Assembly: GCA_030681035.1 (NCBI GenBank)
Contig: JAUXUI010000108.1
Location: forward strand, 1-64,000
DNA length: 64,000 nt
Source: Lysobacteraceae bacterium
GTDB taxonomy: Bacteria; Pseudomonadota; Gammaproteobacteria; Xanthomonadales; Xanthomonadaceae
Direction: 5' to 3'
Both the position numbers and the translations under genes were made by a program. The notes under the pieces are model-generated. The model saw only the letters and a program-made list of their open reading frames with translations, was not told the origin of the DNA and ran no database searches. Positions 36,661-45,768 of this stretch are shown piece after piece (position 1 is the first letter of the stretch; every line of letters begins with the position of its first letter).

Positions 36661-37218
36661 GTGGGCAACCGCCTCTCAAAAATCTACACCCGCACCGGTG
36701 ACGATGGCAGCACTGGTCTCGGCGATGGCTCGCGCGTGGACAAGGATTGCGCACGGGTCGATGCTTACGGCACTGTCGATGAGCTCAATTCGCTGCTCGG
36801 CGTGGTGCTGGCCTGCAACCTGCCCGAACCGGTACGCACGTTGCTGGTCGGGGTGCAGCACCAGTTGTTCGATCTGGGTGGTGAGTTGTGCATCCCTGGC
36901 CACGCGGCCATCCACGATGCCGACACCGAGCACCTCGAACAGCGGCTCGATGCGTTCAATGCCGATTTGCCGGCGCTCAAGGATTTCATCCTGCCCGGCG
37001 GCGGCATGGCAGCTGCGCAATGCCATGTGGCGCGCACCGTGTGTCGCCGCGCCGAGCGCCTGCTGGTGAGCCTGGCGCGGCTGGAACCGGTGCGGCCGCA
37101 AGCGATCCGTTTTCTCAATCGGCTGTCCGATCTGCTGTTCGTGATCGCCCGCGTGCTGGCACGCGACAGCGGCGCAGGCGAAGTGTTGTGGCAGCATGAC
37201 CGGCGACCGGGGCGATGA
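36661..37218 (+). CDS. PduO-type cob(I)yrinic acid a,c-diamide adenosyltransferase
   Basis: A 185-residue PduO-type corrinoid adenosyltransferase, which transfers adenosyl from ATP to cob(I)alamin. Seen: KIYTRTGDDGSTGLGDGSRV with the ATP loop, VDAYGTVDELNS, and the C-terminal RRAERLL and LNRLSDLLFVIAR motifs. The GTG start at 36661 gives the usual N-terminus (GNRLSKIYTRTGDDG); no ATG is available and no clear ribosome site is seen, so translation may be coupled to the gene just upstream. Confidence 0.92.
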   Translation: MGNRLSKIYTRTGDDGSTGLGDGSRVDKDCARVDAYGTVDELNSLLGVVLACNLPEPVRTLLVGVQHQLFDLGGELCIPGHAAIHDADTEHLEQRLDAFNADLPALKDFILPGGGMAAAQCHVARTVCRRAERLLVSLARLEPVRPQAIRFLNRLSDLLFVIARVLARDSGAGEVLWQHDRRPGR

Positions 37219-37269
37219 ACGGCGTCCGCCAAGCGCCAGTCAGTAATCACGCCATCGTTGCCTGAACCT

Positions 37270-38187
37270 GTGCTGCGCATTTTCAGCCATCCGTCCTGCC
37301 TCGCCCACGACCCCGGCCCCGGCCACCCCGAGTGCCCTGAGCGATTGATTGCGGTCGCCGAAGCACTGCGCGCCGGGCTGCCGCAGTTGGCATGGCAGGA
37401 AGCACCGCAAGCTCTGCGCAGTCAACTCGCGCGCGTACACGATGCCGAGTTGATCGCGCTGGTGCTCGATCAGCATAGCTCCGGCTTGCGCCGGCTGGAT
37501 GCCGATACCGTGATGGGTGAGCATTCCGCCGATGCCGCGTTGCGTGCTTGCGGTGCCAGTATCTGCGCGGTCGATGCGATTATGGCCGGCACTATCGAAC
37601 GCGCCTTTTGCGCGGTGCGGCCACCCGGCCACCATGCCACTGCCAACATCGCGATGGGCTTTTGCCTGTTCAACGCGATGGCGGTGGCCGCCGCGCATGC
37701 GCTGGAAGCGCACGGCCTGAGCCGGGTTGCGATCATCGATTTTGATGTCCATCACGGCAATGGCACCCAGGACATCTTCGCCGCCGAAGAACGCGTGATG
37801 TATTTGTCATCGCATCAGGCAACGGCGTATCCGGGTACCGGCCACGTCTACGAGCGCGGCGTCGGCAACCTGGTCAACGCGCCACTGCCTGCGGGCTGCG
37901 ACGGCGTGCTGTTTCGGAAGACCTGGCGCGAGCGCCTGTTGCCCGCACTGGCGCAGTTTCGACCGCAGCTGCTGTTGATCTCAGCGGGCTTTGATGCGCA
38001 TCGCCTGGACCCGCTGGCGGATCTGAACCTGGAGGCCGCTGACTTCGCCTGGCTTACCACCGAGCTGGTAGCCATTGCCCGGCGCAGCGCCAAAGGACGG
38101 ATCGTGTCCTCGCTGGAAGGCGGCTACAGCCTGGCCGCACTGCGCGAGTGCGCGGTGGCGCATGTCGGTGCGCTGGCTAATCCTTGA
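37270..38187 (+). CDS. Histone deacetylase family protein (acetoin utilisation/AphA type)
   Basis: About 305 residues of a zinc-dependent HDAC-superfamily deacetylase. Motifs: GHPECPERL, the catalytic RPPGHHA, zinc ligands in [11 protein letters not shown] and SAGFDAH, and LEGGYS near the end. Bacterial members deacetylate polyamines or other small amides; the substrate cannot be assigned. GTG 37270 or TTG 37258 could start it; neither has a clear ribosome site. It follows the adenosyltransferase by about 50 bases on the same strand. Confidence 0.92.
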   Translation: MLRIFSHPSCLAHDPGPGHPECPERLIAVAEALRAGLPQLAWQEAPQALRSQLARVHDAELIALVLDQHSSGLRRLDADTVMGEHSADAALRACGASICAVDAIMAGTIERAFCAVRPPGHHATANIAMGFCLFNAMAVAAAHALEAHGLSRVAIIDFDVHHGNGTQDIFAAEERVMYLSSHQATAYPGTGHVYERGVGNLVNAPLPAGCDGVLFRKTWRERLLPALAQFRPQLLLISAGFDAHRLDPLADLNLEAADFAWLTTELVAIARRSAKGRIVSSLEGGYSLAALRECAVAHVGALANP

Positions 38188-38566
38188 AATCCAGCGCCGC
38201 CGAGTTCACGCAGTAACGCAGCCCGGTTGGCGCCGGGCCATCGGCAAACACATGGCCAAGGTGGGCATCGCATTGCGCGCAACGCACTTCGATCCGCTCC
38301 ATCGCCAGCGCTTCATCGCGGTGCTGGCTGATCGCCTGCGCCGCAATCGGCGAGGTAAAGCTCGGCCAGCCGCTACCCGAGTCGTATTTGCTGGCCGATG
38401 CGAACAGCGGCTGGCCGCAACACACACAGTGATAGACGCCATCGGCGTGATGATCCCAGTAGCGACCGCTGAACGGTGGCTCGGTAGCCGAACAGCGGCA
38501 AACCGCATATTGTTCAGGTGTCAGTTTCCGGTTCCAACCACCGTCTGCTGAATCGTGCTCGCCCAC
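38177..38566 (-). CDS. msrB: Peptide methionine-(R)-S-oxide reductase MsrB
   Basis: A 129-residue MsrB that reduces the R form of methionine sulfoxide in proteins. Two CxxC pairs bind zinc (CVCCGQPLF and CAQCDAHLG). The catalytic cysteine is in LRYCVNS, and the SGSGWPSF motif is present. GTG 38566 is preferred because GGAGG lies 7 bases upstream. A TTG at 38602 would add 12 residues. It is convergent with the HDAC gene; the coding ends overlap by 11 bases. Confidence 0.94.
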   Translation of the reverse strand: MGEHDSADGGWNRKLTPEQYAVCRCSATEPPFSGRYWDHHADGVYHCVCCGQPLFASASKYDSGSGWPSFTSPIAAQAISQHRDEALAMERIEVRCAQCDAHLGHVFADGPAPTGLRYCVNSAALDFKD

Positions 38567-38794
38567 GCGGGTTGCCTCCGGGTTTTGTCTGGTATTGCCC
38601 AATCGGCACGCCGCTTAGGGCACAATTGGAACCGTTGGGGAGTTGCATGCTCAAGTGTATCCGCAAAAACGCCCATGTTTTGATTGCGACCACGCCGCCC
38701 TGTCGGTGCGATCACGCAGCAAGCCGGGCGATGCGCATCACCTTGTCTCGTTTTCGCCCCGCTTGATTGCCGATCACCCCTTTCGGAGTTGTGC

Positions 38795-40999
38795 GTGCGT
38801 ACCGCCCTGCTTGCCACCAGCCTGATCCTCGCCCTTGCCGCACCCGGCGCCGCCAGCGCCCTGTCCGCCACCAACTGGGTGCAGTGCGTGCCCGCCGAGG
38901 TGATTCCACCATTCCCTGATGCCTCGCCACCGCTGCCTGCGGGTGATGAAAGCACGATAGTGGCTGCGGAACGCGCGCAGTACCTCGACCGCAACCGCAC
39001 CGTCTTTGAAGGCAATGTCACCCTCAGCCGCGGTGAGCAATGGCTCAGCACCCCGCGCTTGGTCTACGATCAGGCGAAAGATACCTATGTAGCTGACGGG
39101 GAGGTCCATTTTCAGGATCCCTCGATCCGTTTTCGCGCCGCCCATATGGAAGGCGAGCCAGGCAATGACCTGACCCGGCTCGATGATGTCACTTTCCAGA
39201 TAATCGACCTGGAAGGCAATGGCCATGCCAGCAAGGTGGTCATGCGCGGGCAAAAAGGCACGATGCGCGACGCCCTGTATTCTTCGTGCCCGCCGGATCA
39301 TCGGCAATGGTCATTCCGTGGCGACACCATCCGCATCAACCGCGACACCGGTGTTGGCACAGTCACCAACGGCGCCCTTTACTTGGGCAAGATACCGGTG
39401 TTCTACCTGCCGTGGGCAACCTTCCCCATTGACGAGCGCCGTCGCAGCGGGTTTCTGGCACCAACGCTGGCGGTATCGGGTGCCAACGGCCTCGACGTGA
39501 TGGTGCCGTATTACCTGAATCTGGCGCCCAATTACGATGCAACGCTATCCGCACGTTATCTCGGTGATCGCGGCGTGATGTATGGCGGCGAGTTTCGTTA
39601 CCTGACTGAACGCAGTGACGGCATTTTCGATGGCACCTGGCTGCCCAACGATGATCGCCTGGGCCGCGACCGTGGCCTTGTGTCGCTTAACCACATCACC
39701 CGTTTCAGCCCTTACTGGCAGGGGCGTGCTGACCTGAACAACGTCAGCGATGATCGTTATTTTGAAGATTTCGGCAGCTCGCTAACGGCCGCATCAACCC
39801 GCTTGCTGGCCAGCAATGCCGGCATATACGGCCGCGGCAAATACTGGAACGCCTCGCTCAGCGCGGAAATATGGGATCTCACCGACCCGGTGCTCGACAG
39901 CACTTTCGAGCCATTTCGCAAACTGCCGCGCGTGCAGTTCAGCTGGGAGCAACCGATACTGGGCAACTGGCTGGTTGCGGGGCTGAAGTCCGAGGCGGTT
40001 GCCTTTGATCATCAGGTCAAGGCCGATGCGCGCCGCGTTGATCTGCGTCCGTACGTTCAATTGCCGTTCGAGGGCGCCTCCTGGTACGTGCGCCCCGAAC
40101 TTGCTTATCGCTTTACTGCCTATTCGCTTGACGACAGCCTCAACGTCAATGGCGACAAGACTCCCGTTCGCTCGCTACCCATCGCCAGTATTGATGCAGG
40201 CATGTTTTTCGAGCGCCCGCTGAATCTTGGCGGCACTGATTTGATTCATACCCTGGAACCGCGCTTGTTCTACCTGCGTGTGCCGGGCAACAATCAGAAC
40301 GATCTGCCCATACTCGACACGCAGGAGCTGACCTTTGGCTACGGCCAGTTGTTTCGCACCAATCGCTTCACTGGCGCCGACCGGCAATCAGAAGCGAACC
40401 AGCTGACGTTTGCTGTCACATCACGCCTGATGCAAACCCACACGGGCCGTGAGCTGGTCACCGCGACGGTCGGCCAGTCATTCCTGTTTTCGCCATCGCG
40501 CACCGTGCTGCCCGGTCAGATTGCTGCTGAACGCGACCTCTCGCCGCTGGTGATTGAAGTCGGTGTCAACCTGAGTGATCGCTGGACCTTCACCTCGGCC
40601 CAGCATATCGATGTCGATCAAGGCTTCACCGAGTTATCGGCATTTCGCCTGCAATACCGCTTTCTGGAAACCGGCCTGGCCAATCTCAGCTATCGTTTCC
40701 GCGCCAATGAACTGGAACAGCTCGACGGCTCGGTGCTGTATCCGCTATCACCCTCATGGCGCCTTGTCGGGCGCTGGAATTACTCGCTGCGCGACAACTC
40801 CACATTGGAAGCGCTTGGCGGTTTTGAATGGCAAAGCTGCTGTATGGCATTGCGCCTGATGGGCCGCCACTTCGTGCGTACTCGCGAGGGCCAAGCCAGC
40901 AATGAAATCTTGCTGGAGCTTGAATTGCGGGGTCTCGGTGCCTTCGGCCAACGCACCGGATCGCTGTTGGAGCGTGCTATCCTCGGCTATGATCGATAG
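38795..40999 (+). CDS. lptD: LPS-assembly protein LptD
   Basis: A 734-residue outer membrane protein that inserts lipopolysaccharide into the outer leaflet with LptE. A signal peptide (about 1-22) is followed by the OstA jelly-roll domain (about 55-185) and a large beta-barrel. Disulfide cysteines are visible in SSCPPDH and near the C-terminus in WQSCCMAL. GTG 38795 has CGGAG upstream and gives a proper signal peptide; upstream frame is open but non-coding. Gene order lptD-surA-pdxA-rsmA is the conserved one. A sigma-E-like promoter (GGAACC near 38628) is only a guess. Confidence 0.95.
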   Translation: MRTALLATSLILALAAPGAASALSATNWVQCVPAEVIPPFPDASPPLPAGDESTIVAAERAQYLDRNRTVFEGNVTLSRGEQWLSTPRLVYDQAKDTYVADGEVHFQDPSIRFRAAHMEGEPGNDLTRLDDVTFQIIDLEGNGHASKVVMRGQKGTMRDALYSSCPPDHRQWSFRGDTIRINRDTGVGTVTNGALYLGKIPVFYLPWATFPIDERRRSGFLAPTLAVSGANGLDVMVPYYLNLAPNYDATLSARYLGDRGVMYGGEFRYLTERSDGIFDGTWLPNDDRLGRDRGLVSLNHITRFSPYWQGRADLNNVSDDRYFEDFGSSLTAASTRLLASNAGIYGRGKYWNASLSAEIWDLTDPVLDSTFEPFRKLPRVQFSWEQPILGNWLVAGLKSEAVAFDHQVKADARRVDLRPYVQLPFEGASWYVRPELAYRFTAYSLDDSLNVNGDKTPVRSLPIASIDAGMFFERPLNLGGTDLIHTLEPRLFYLRVPGNNQNDLPILDTQELTFGYGQLFRTNRFTGADRQSEANQLTFAVTSRLMQTHTGRELVTATVGQSFLFSPSRTVLPGQIAAERDLSPLVIEVGVNLSDRWTFTSAQHIDVDQGFTELSAFRLQYRFLETGLANLSYRFRANELEQLDGSVLYPLSPSWRLVGRWNYSLRDNSTLEALGGFEWQSCCMALRLMGRHFVRTREGQASNEILLELELRGLGAFGQRTGSLLERAILGYDR

Positions 41000-41120
41000 C
41001 CGTGCATTTGCCGCATTTGGGCCGGGTCGCATGTACGCCACAGCGGCCCACTGGCGGCCATCACCCACCCCCTGAACGAGCCTGCGCCACCACTGTTTGG
41101 TGCTACGGAGTTTGAATTCG

Positions 41121-42410
41121 ATGCGTAACGCACTTTCCTGCGTCTTGTTTTCCGCGCTATGTGCCATCGGTTTTGATGCGCGAGCGCAAGCCCTGTCGCT
41201 TGAGCCGATCGAAGGCATCGCCGCTGTTGTCGATGAAGAGGTCATCCTCAGCAGTGAGTTGCAACGTGCAACCAATAACTTTCTGGCGCAGTTTGCCGGT
41301 AACCAGCAGCAATTGCCGCCGCGCAATGTACTGGAGCGACAGATTCTGGATCGCCTGGTGCTGTCGCGTCTGCAAATCGAACGCGCAAACGCCATGGGCA
41401 TCCGCATCAGTGATGCTGAACTGGATCAGGCCGTGCAATCGGTCGCGGCCAATAATCGCATCACCATTGATCAGTTACGCAGCCAGTTGGCCTCTGAAGG
41501 CCTCAATTTCGACCAATTTCGCCGCGATCTGCGCAACGAAATCCTGATTCAGCGCCTGCGCCAACGTATCGTGCAAGGCCGCGTTGCCGTCAGCGACACT
41601 GAAATTGAACTGGCACTGGCGGCGCAGGGCAACAACCGAGAGTTGCATCTGGCGCATATTCTGGTTGCCTTGCCCGATGGCGCAACTCCCGAACAGGTAA
41701 CAACAGCCAAGAGCAAGATCGAAGGCGTCAAGGCGCTGATCGATAAAGGCGAGATGGATTTCACCGCTGCTGCCATTCGCTATTCCGACGCACCCAATGC
41801 CTTGCAGGGTGGCGATCTGGAATGGCGTGGCCAGAATGAGATCCCGAATCTGTTCACCAATGTAGTAGCGGCCATGCAACCGGGTGATGTCAGCGACCCG
41901 ATCCGCGGGCCAACCGGCTTCCAGCTCATCCAGCTGATCGAGACCCGCGATGCCGGCCGCCAAAAGATCACCGAATACAAATCCCGGCACCTGATGATTC
42001 GGCAATCCGAGGTGGTTTCCTTCAGCCAGGCCAAGGCCAAGCTGGGCACCTTGCGTGAACGCGCACTGAAGGGCGAATCGTTCGAAGCGCTGGCGCGCGA
42101 GTACTCCGAAGACACCGCCACCCGCGATGCCGGCGGCGAGATGGACTGGTACGAAAAGGACGCCTGGGGTGCCGGTGTCGCCGCCCAGATCGTCAAGCTC
42201 AAGGATGACGAGATTTCGCAACCCTTCCAGAGCGATGTTGGCTGGCACATGATCCAGCGTATTGGCGAGCGCGAAACCGATGTCACCGACACCTTGCGCC
42301 GCAACCAGGTGCGCGAGTTGATTGCACGACGCAAGGGCGAGGAAGAGTTCGAACGGTTTATCCGGCAATTGCGCTCCGAGGCGTTCGTAGACATGCGCAT
42401 CAGTTCCTGA
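41121..42410 (+). CDS. surA: Periplasmic chaperone and peptidyl-prolyl isomerase SurA
   Basis: A 429-residue periplasmic chaperone for outer membrane proteins such as LptD. A signal peptide ends near ARA-QALS. The N-terminal chaperone module (IEGIAAVVDEEVILSSEL and following) is followed by two parvulin domains at about 165-270 and 280-380, and a C-terminal helix. ATG 41121 has GGAG 10 bases upstream and gives the typical signal peptide. It lies about 120 bases after lptD. Confidence 0.95.
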   Translation: MRNALSCVLFSALCAIGFDARAQALSLEPIEGIAAVVDEEVILSSELQRATNNFLAQFAGNQQQLPPRNVLERQILDRLVLSRLQIERANAMGIRISDAELDQAVQSVAANNRITIDQLRSQLASEGLNFDQFRRDLRNEILIQRLRQRIVQGRVAVSDTEIELALAAQGNNRELHLAHILVALPDGATPEQVTTAKSKIEGVKALIDKGEMDFTAAAIRYSDAPNALQGGDLEWRGQNEIPNLFTNVVAAMQPGDVSDPIRGPTGFQLIQLIETRDAGRQKITEYKSRHLMIRQSEVVSFSQAKAKLGTLRERALKGESFEALAREYSEDTATRDAGGEMDWYEKDAWGAGVAAQIVKLKDDEISQPFQSDVGWHMIQRIGERETDVTDTLRRNQVRELIARRKGEEEFERFIRQLRSEAFVDMRISS

Positions 42411-42412
42411 TC

Positions 42413-43444
42413 GTGCAACCGAACCTGGCCTTGGTGCCCGGTGAACCGGCGGGCATAGGGCCGGAGCTTTGCGTGCGCATGATGCAACGCGAGCTCGACG
42501 CCAAGGTCGTGGCCTTCGCTGACCCGGACACGCTGCTTGCAGCCGCCCGCGCAATCAACCTGCCGTTGCGCATCGTCGATGCCGCTGCTGGCTCTGCGCC
42601 GGGTGTGCTGCCGGTACAGCCCATCCCACAGGCACGGCCGACCCGATTCGGCGTTGCCGATACGGCCAATGCAGCATCGGTGTTTGCCGCGCTGAGGTCC
42701 GCTGCCGAAGCTTGCAGCAGCGGCGCGCTTGATGGGCTGGTTACCGCCCCGATCCACAAAGCGACCCTGAACGATGCCGGCATTGCCTACACCGGCACGA
42801 CCGAGCTACTGGCGCAATGGGCCGGCTGCGATGTAGTGATGATGTTAGCCCGCACTTCCCACACCTCTCCTGCGGACGCAGCTACGGATAGGCGTGAGCA
42901 ATGCGGGCTAGCCCTGCCCGACCTGCGCGTTGCGCTGGTTACCACCCACCTGCCGCTGCGTGCGGTGCCCGACGCCATCACCGCAGAGCGCTTGACGCGA
43001 GTGATCGAAGTGCTGCAACACGACTTGGCGCATCGCTTTGCCGTCGCAGCGCCACGAATTGCCGTGCTCGGCCTCAACCCGCATGCTGGCGAAAGCGGTC
43101 ACCTTGGCCGCGAGGAAATCGACATCATCATCCCGGCACTGAACCGCTTGCGCGAACGCGGCTTCAACTTGATCGGGCCGTTACCGGCAGACACCGCTTT
43201 TTTGCCGCAGCATCTGGCGCAATGCGATGTGGTGCTGGCGATGTACCACGACCAAGGATTGCCGGTGCTCAAACACGCCGGCATCGAGCATGGCATCAAC
43301 ATTACCCTGGGCCTGCCCTACCCGCGCGTTGCGGTGGATCACGGTACCGCGCTGGAATTGGCAGGGCGCGGCGTGGCCGATGCATCAAGCCTGTGCGCGG
43401 CATTCGCCCAGTGCAGCGCGCTGGCACGCGGTGCATCGCGATGA
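42413..43444 (+). CDS. pdxA: 4-hydroxythreonine-4-phosphate dehydrogenase PdxA, with in-frame palindromic insert
   Basis: A 343-residue PdxA, acting in pyridoxal phosphate synthesis. Seen: LVPGEPAGIGPEL, GLVTAPIHKATL, VALVTTHLPLRAV, LGLNPHAGESGHLG and MYHDQGLPVLKH, with the metal and substrate histidines. The usual join MMLA to LRVALVTTHLPL is interrupted by about 22 residues (RTSHTSPADAATDR and on) encoded by a palindrome of about 65 bp at 42846-42910. The insert keeps the frame. GTG 42413 lies 2 bases after the surA stop. The stop overlaps the rsmA start. Confidence 0.93.
   Translation: MQPNLALVPGEPAGIGPELCVRMMQRELDAKVVAFADPDTLLAAARAINLPLRIVDAAAGSAPGVLPVQPIPQARPTRFGVADTANAASVFAALRSAAEACSSGALDGLVTAPIHKATLNDAGIAYTGTTELLAQWAGCDVVMMLARTSHTSPADAATDRREQCGLALPDLRVALVTTHLPLRAVPDAITAERLTRVIEVLQHDLAHRFAVAAPRIAVLGLNPHAGESGHLGREEIDIIIPALNRLRERGFNLIGPLPADTAFLPQHLAQCDVVLAMYHDQGLPVLKHAGIEHGINITLGLPYPRVAVDHGTALELAGRGVADASSLCAAFAQCSALARGASR
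42846..42910. repeat. 65-bp palindromic element inserted in pdxA
   Basis: Ends are a perfect 9-bp inverted repeat, TAGCCCGCA at 42846-42854 and TGCGGGCTA at 42902-42910, around 47 bases. The element falls between codons that are adjacent in other PdxA proteins (compared with the E. coli sequence from memory) and adds about 22 residues without changing the frame. It resembles in kind the coding palindromic elements described in Rickettsia. Other copies were not found in this window by eye. Confidence 0.75.
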
Positions 43445-44238
43445 GTGGATTCACTGCGCCTGCCAAAAAACGATTTGGCCAGCATTTTCTGACCGATTAC
43501 AGCGTCATCGAACGCATCATCATGGCACTGGCGCCGGTGCCCACGGATCGTTTGGTCGAAATTGGGCCTGGGCGCGGCGCGTTGACCCTGCCTCTGCTGC
43601 GCCGCCACGGCAGCCTGTGCGCGATCGAGTTCGACCGCGATTTGATCGAGCCGTTGCGCGCTGCCGCACAACCCGTGGGCACACTGGAAATCATCAGCGC
43701 CGACGTATTGCGCGTGGACTTCACTGCGCTGGCCGCTGGCGGCACCATCCGTCTGGTCGGTAATTTGCCGTACAACATTTCCTCGCCGATCTTGTTTCAC
43801 GCGCTCGATCATGCTGCCGCCATCCACGACATGCATTTCATGCTGCAAAAAGAGGTGGTCGAGCGCATGGCCGCAGCACCCGGCAGCAAAGTCTATGGCC
43901 GGCTTTCAGTGATGCTGCAAGCCTTGTGCGAGGTGGTGCCGCTGTTTGAAATCGGCCCGGAAGCCTTTCGTCCGCCGCCGAAAGTCGATTCGGCGGTGGT
44001 ACGTCTGCTGCCCAGGCCCGCACAGCAGATCGGCATTGATGATCGCGCACTGTTTGCGCGCGTCGTCCACGATGCCTTCGGGCAACGCCGCAAAACCTTG
44101 CGCAACGCGCTGGCCAACGTGTGCAGCGCCGATGCCATGCTGCGTGCCGGCATTCGCGCCGATCTGCGCGCCGAACAACTGCCGGTTGCGTCGTTCATTG
44201 CCCTGAGCAACAGCCTGCACCGCGAGGCGACAGCATGA
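43441..44238 (+). CDS. rsmA: 16S rRNA dimethyladenosine transferase RsmA (KsgA)
   Basis: A 265-residue enzyme that dimethylates two adjacent adenosines near the 3' end of 16S rRNA. Seen: KKRFGQHFLTD at the N-terminus, the SAM motif EIGPGRGALT, and the catalytic NLPYNISSP. ATG 43441 overlaps the pdxA stop as ATGA. The apaG and apaH genes that often follow are absent; REP units and the convergent tesA follow instead. Confidence 0.95.
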   Translation: MSGFTAPAKKRFGQHFLTDYSVIERIIMALAPVPTDRLVEIGPGRGALTLPLLRRHGSLCAIEFDRDLIEPLRAAAQPVGTLEIISADVLRVDFTALAAGGTIRLVGNLPYNISSPILFHALDHAAAIHDMHFMLQKEVVERMAAAPGSKVYGRLSVMLQALCEVVPLFEIGPEAFRPPPKVDSAVVRLLPRPAQQIGIDDRALFARVVHDAFGQRRKTLRNALANVCSADAMLRAGIRADLRAEQLPVASFIALSNSLHREATA

Positions 44239-44417
44239 TGACCGCACAATGGCTTGCTCGGATCGCCCACAGGGTGGGCTCCTACAAAAAACCGGTTGCG
44301 CTCACCTGTAGGAGCCCCCCTGTGGGCGACTGCTGTCGCGAAGCGACCGACCATCGTGCAGCAGTGCGCGATAACGCAACACGATTGCTGCGTCCAGATG
44401 TCGGCAATGCGGGTTGA
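44239..44417. repeat. rsmA-tesA intergenic region with inverted REP pair
   Basis: REP units face each other at 44262-44285 (inverted) and 44308-44330, the second one base short (GTAGGAGCCCCCC form). A TGTCGCGAAGCGACCGA hairpin follows at 44334-44350. The two genes are convergent, so the structure may act as a two-way terminator. No gene is seen. Confidence 0.75.
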
Positions 44418-45044
44418 TTACGGCAACATCGGTTGCAGCAACGGCCACACATTCTGAAGCACGCGCGGTTGCGCTGCAGCGGTTGGATGCAGGCCATCGT
44501 CCTGCATCAACCCCGGTTGCAATGCCACACCATCGAGCAAAAACGGCAGCATCGCCAGCGCATGGCGCTGAGCAAGATCGGCATACACGGCACGAAAGCG
44601 ATCACGGTAGGTGCGGCCGTAATTGGGTGGCAATTCGGTGCCAATCAGCAGCACGTTCGCACCGGCTTCACGGCTCATGCGGATCATGGCATCGAGGTTT
44701 GCCGACAGCTCAGCCGGCGGCAGGCCGCGCAGCCCGTCGTTGCCACCCAGTTCGATCACAACAATTGCGGGCTGATACCGTGCAAGCAAATCCGGCAAAC
44801 GCGCGAGTGCTCCGGCAGAGGTTTCACCGCTGATGCTGGCGTTGATGACCTCTGGCGCTGGCACGGCACGCGCTTTCAGGCGATCCTGAAGCAACGCCAC
44901 CCAGCCCTCGTGTTGTGCAATATTGTGTGCCGCACTCAGGCTGTCACCCACCACCAGCAACGACCCGGCAGCAGGCGCCGAGAAGCTGCACAACGTCAGC
45001 ACCAACAGGAGGAATAACCGCAGATACCGCGCCACCCCGCCCAT
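44418..45044 (-). CDS. tesA: GDSL-type esterase/thioesterase TesA
   Basis: A 208-residue periplasmic SGNH hydrolase (lysophospholipase/thioesterase I type). A signal peptide ends near APA-AGSLL. Blocks: VVGDSLSAAHN with the catalytic Ser, ISGETSAG, ELGGNDGLRG, and DDGLHPTAAAQ with the Asp and His. ATG 45044 has AAAGG 5 bases upstream and gives a correct signal peptide; the frame is open further. It is divergent from ybbA-ybbP, the conserved arrangement in gammaproteobacteria; only 43 bases separate the starts. Confidence 0.94.
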   Translation of the reverse strand: MGGVARYLRLFLLLVLTLCSFSAPAAGSLLVVGDSLSAAHNIAQHEGWVALLQDRLKARAVPAPEVINASISGETSAGALARLPDLLARYQPAIVVIELGGNDGLRGLPPAELSANLDAMIRMSREAGANVLLIGTELPPNYGRTYRDRFRAVYADLAQRHALAMLPFLLDGVALQPGLMQDDGLHPTAAAQPRVLQNVWPLLQPMLP

Positions 45045-45087
45045 ACGCCTTTGCGCAGCGGGTTTTCGCACGGCTCTGTGTTTCGTC

Positions 45088-45768
45088 ATGGAAAAGTCAA
45101 CGGTCATCAACGCATCCAGCCTCGGTAAATCGGTGATTGGCCCCGACGGAGAAATCAGAATACTCGACGCCGTTGAAATGACAGTGAATGCCGGCGAATC
45201 CGTCGCCATTGTCGGTGCATCGGGTTCCGGCAAGACCACCTTGCTTGGTTTGCTGGCCGGGCTTGATCTGCCCAGTCGCGGCGATATTCACATTGCCGGC
45301 GAGCATCTCAATGCACTCGATGAGGAAGCCCGTGCGGCATTGCGTGCCCGCGAGGTCGGTTTCGTGTTCCAGAGTTTTCATCTACTGCCGGCACTAACGG
45401 CTGAAGAAAACGTCGCACTGCCGCTGGAACTGGCGGGCCGCAATGAACCAGGCCGAGCACGTGAAGTGCTCGAATCGGTTGGCCTTGGCGCACGATTTCA
45501 TCACTACCCAAGGCAGTTGTCCGGTGGCGAACAACAACGCGTTGCGCTTGCCCGCGCGTTCGTCACCCGCCCGCGCATCCTGTTTGCCGATGAGCCAACG
45601 GGCAACCTCGACCAGAATACCGGCGCCCAGATCAGCGAGTTGCTGTTCAAGCTCAATCACGAATATGGCACCACGCTGGTTTTGGTAACCCATGACATGA
45701 CACTGGCCCGTCGATGCACCCGGGTTTTCCGGCTCGATAACGGGCGCCTGTTCGAGCGCGCGGAATGA
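45088..45768 (+). CDS. ybbA: ABC transporter ATP-binding protein YbbA
   Basis: A 226-residue ATPase subunit of the LolD/MacB-like class. Walker A is GASGSGKT, the Q loop is [11 protein letters not shown], the signature is LSGGEQQR, and Walker B is [12 protein letters not shown]. It pairs with the large permease encoded next; the stop overlaps the permease start. YbbA-YbbP resemble FtsX-type exporters, and the substrate is unknown. Divergent tesA suggests a link to envelope lipid metabolism. Confidence 0.92.
   Translation: MEKSTVINASSLGKSVIGPDGEIRILDAVEMTVNAGESVAIVGASGSGKTTLLGLLAGLDLPSRGDIHIAGEHLNALDEEARAALRAREVGFVFQSFHLLPALTAEENVALPLELAGRNEPGRAREVLESVGLGARFHHYPRQLSGGEQQRVALARAFVTRPRILFADEPTGNLDQNTGAQISELLFKLNHEYGTTLVLVTHDMTLARRCTRVFRLDNGRLFERAE

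Noticed and set aside
36649-36666. Sigma-54-like promoter (TGGCACGACACTCGTGGGC)
   Set aside because: The TGGCAC element is present but the TTGCA-type partner at the right spacing is missing; it also overlaps the adenosyltransferase start.
38628-38655. Sigma-E-like promoter before lptD
   Set aside because: GGAACC and TCAA are about 16 bases apart, which recalls the consensus, but the match is short and lies over 130 bases from the start; kept as a guess only.
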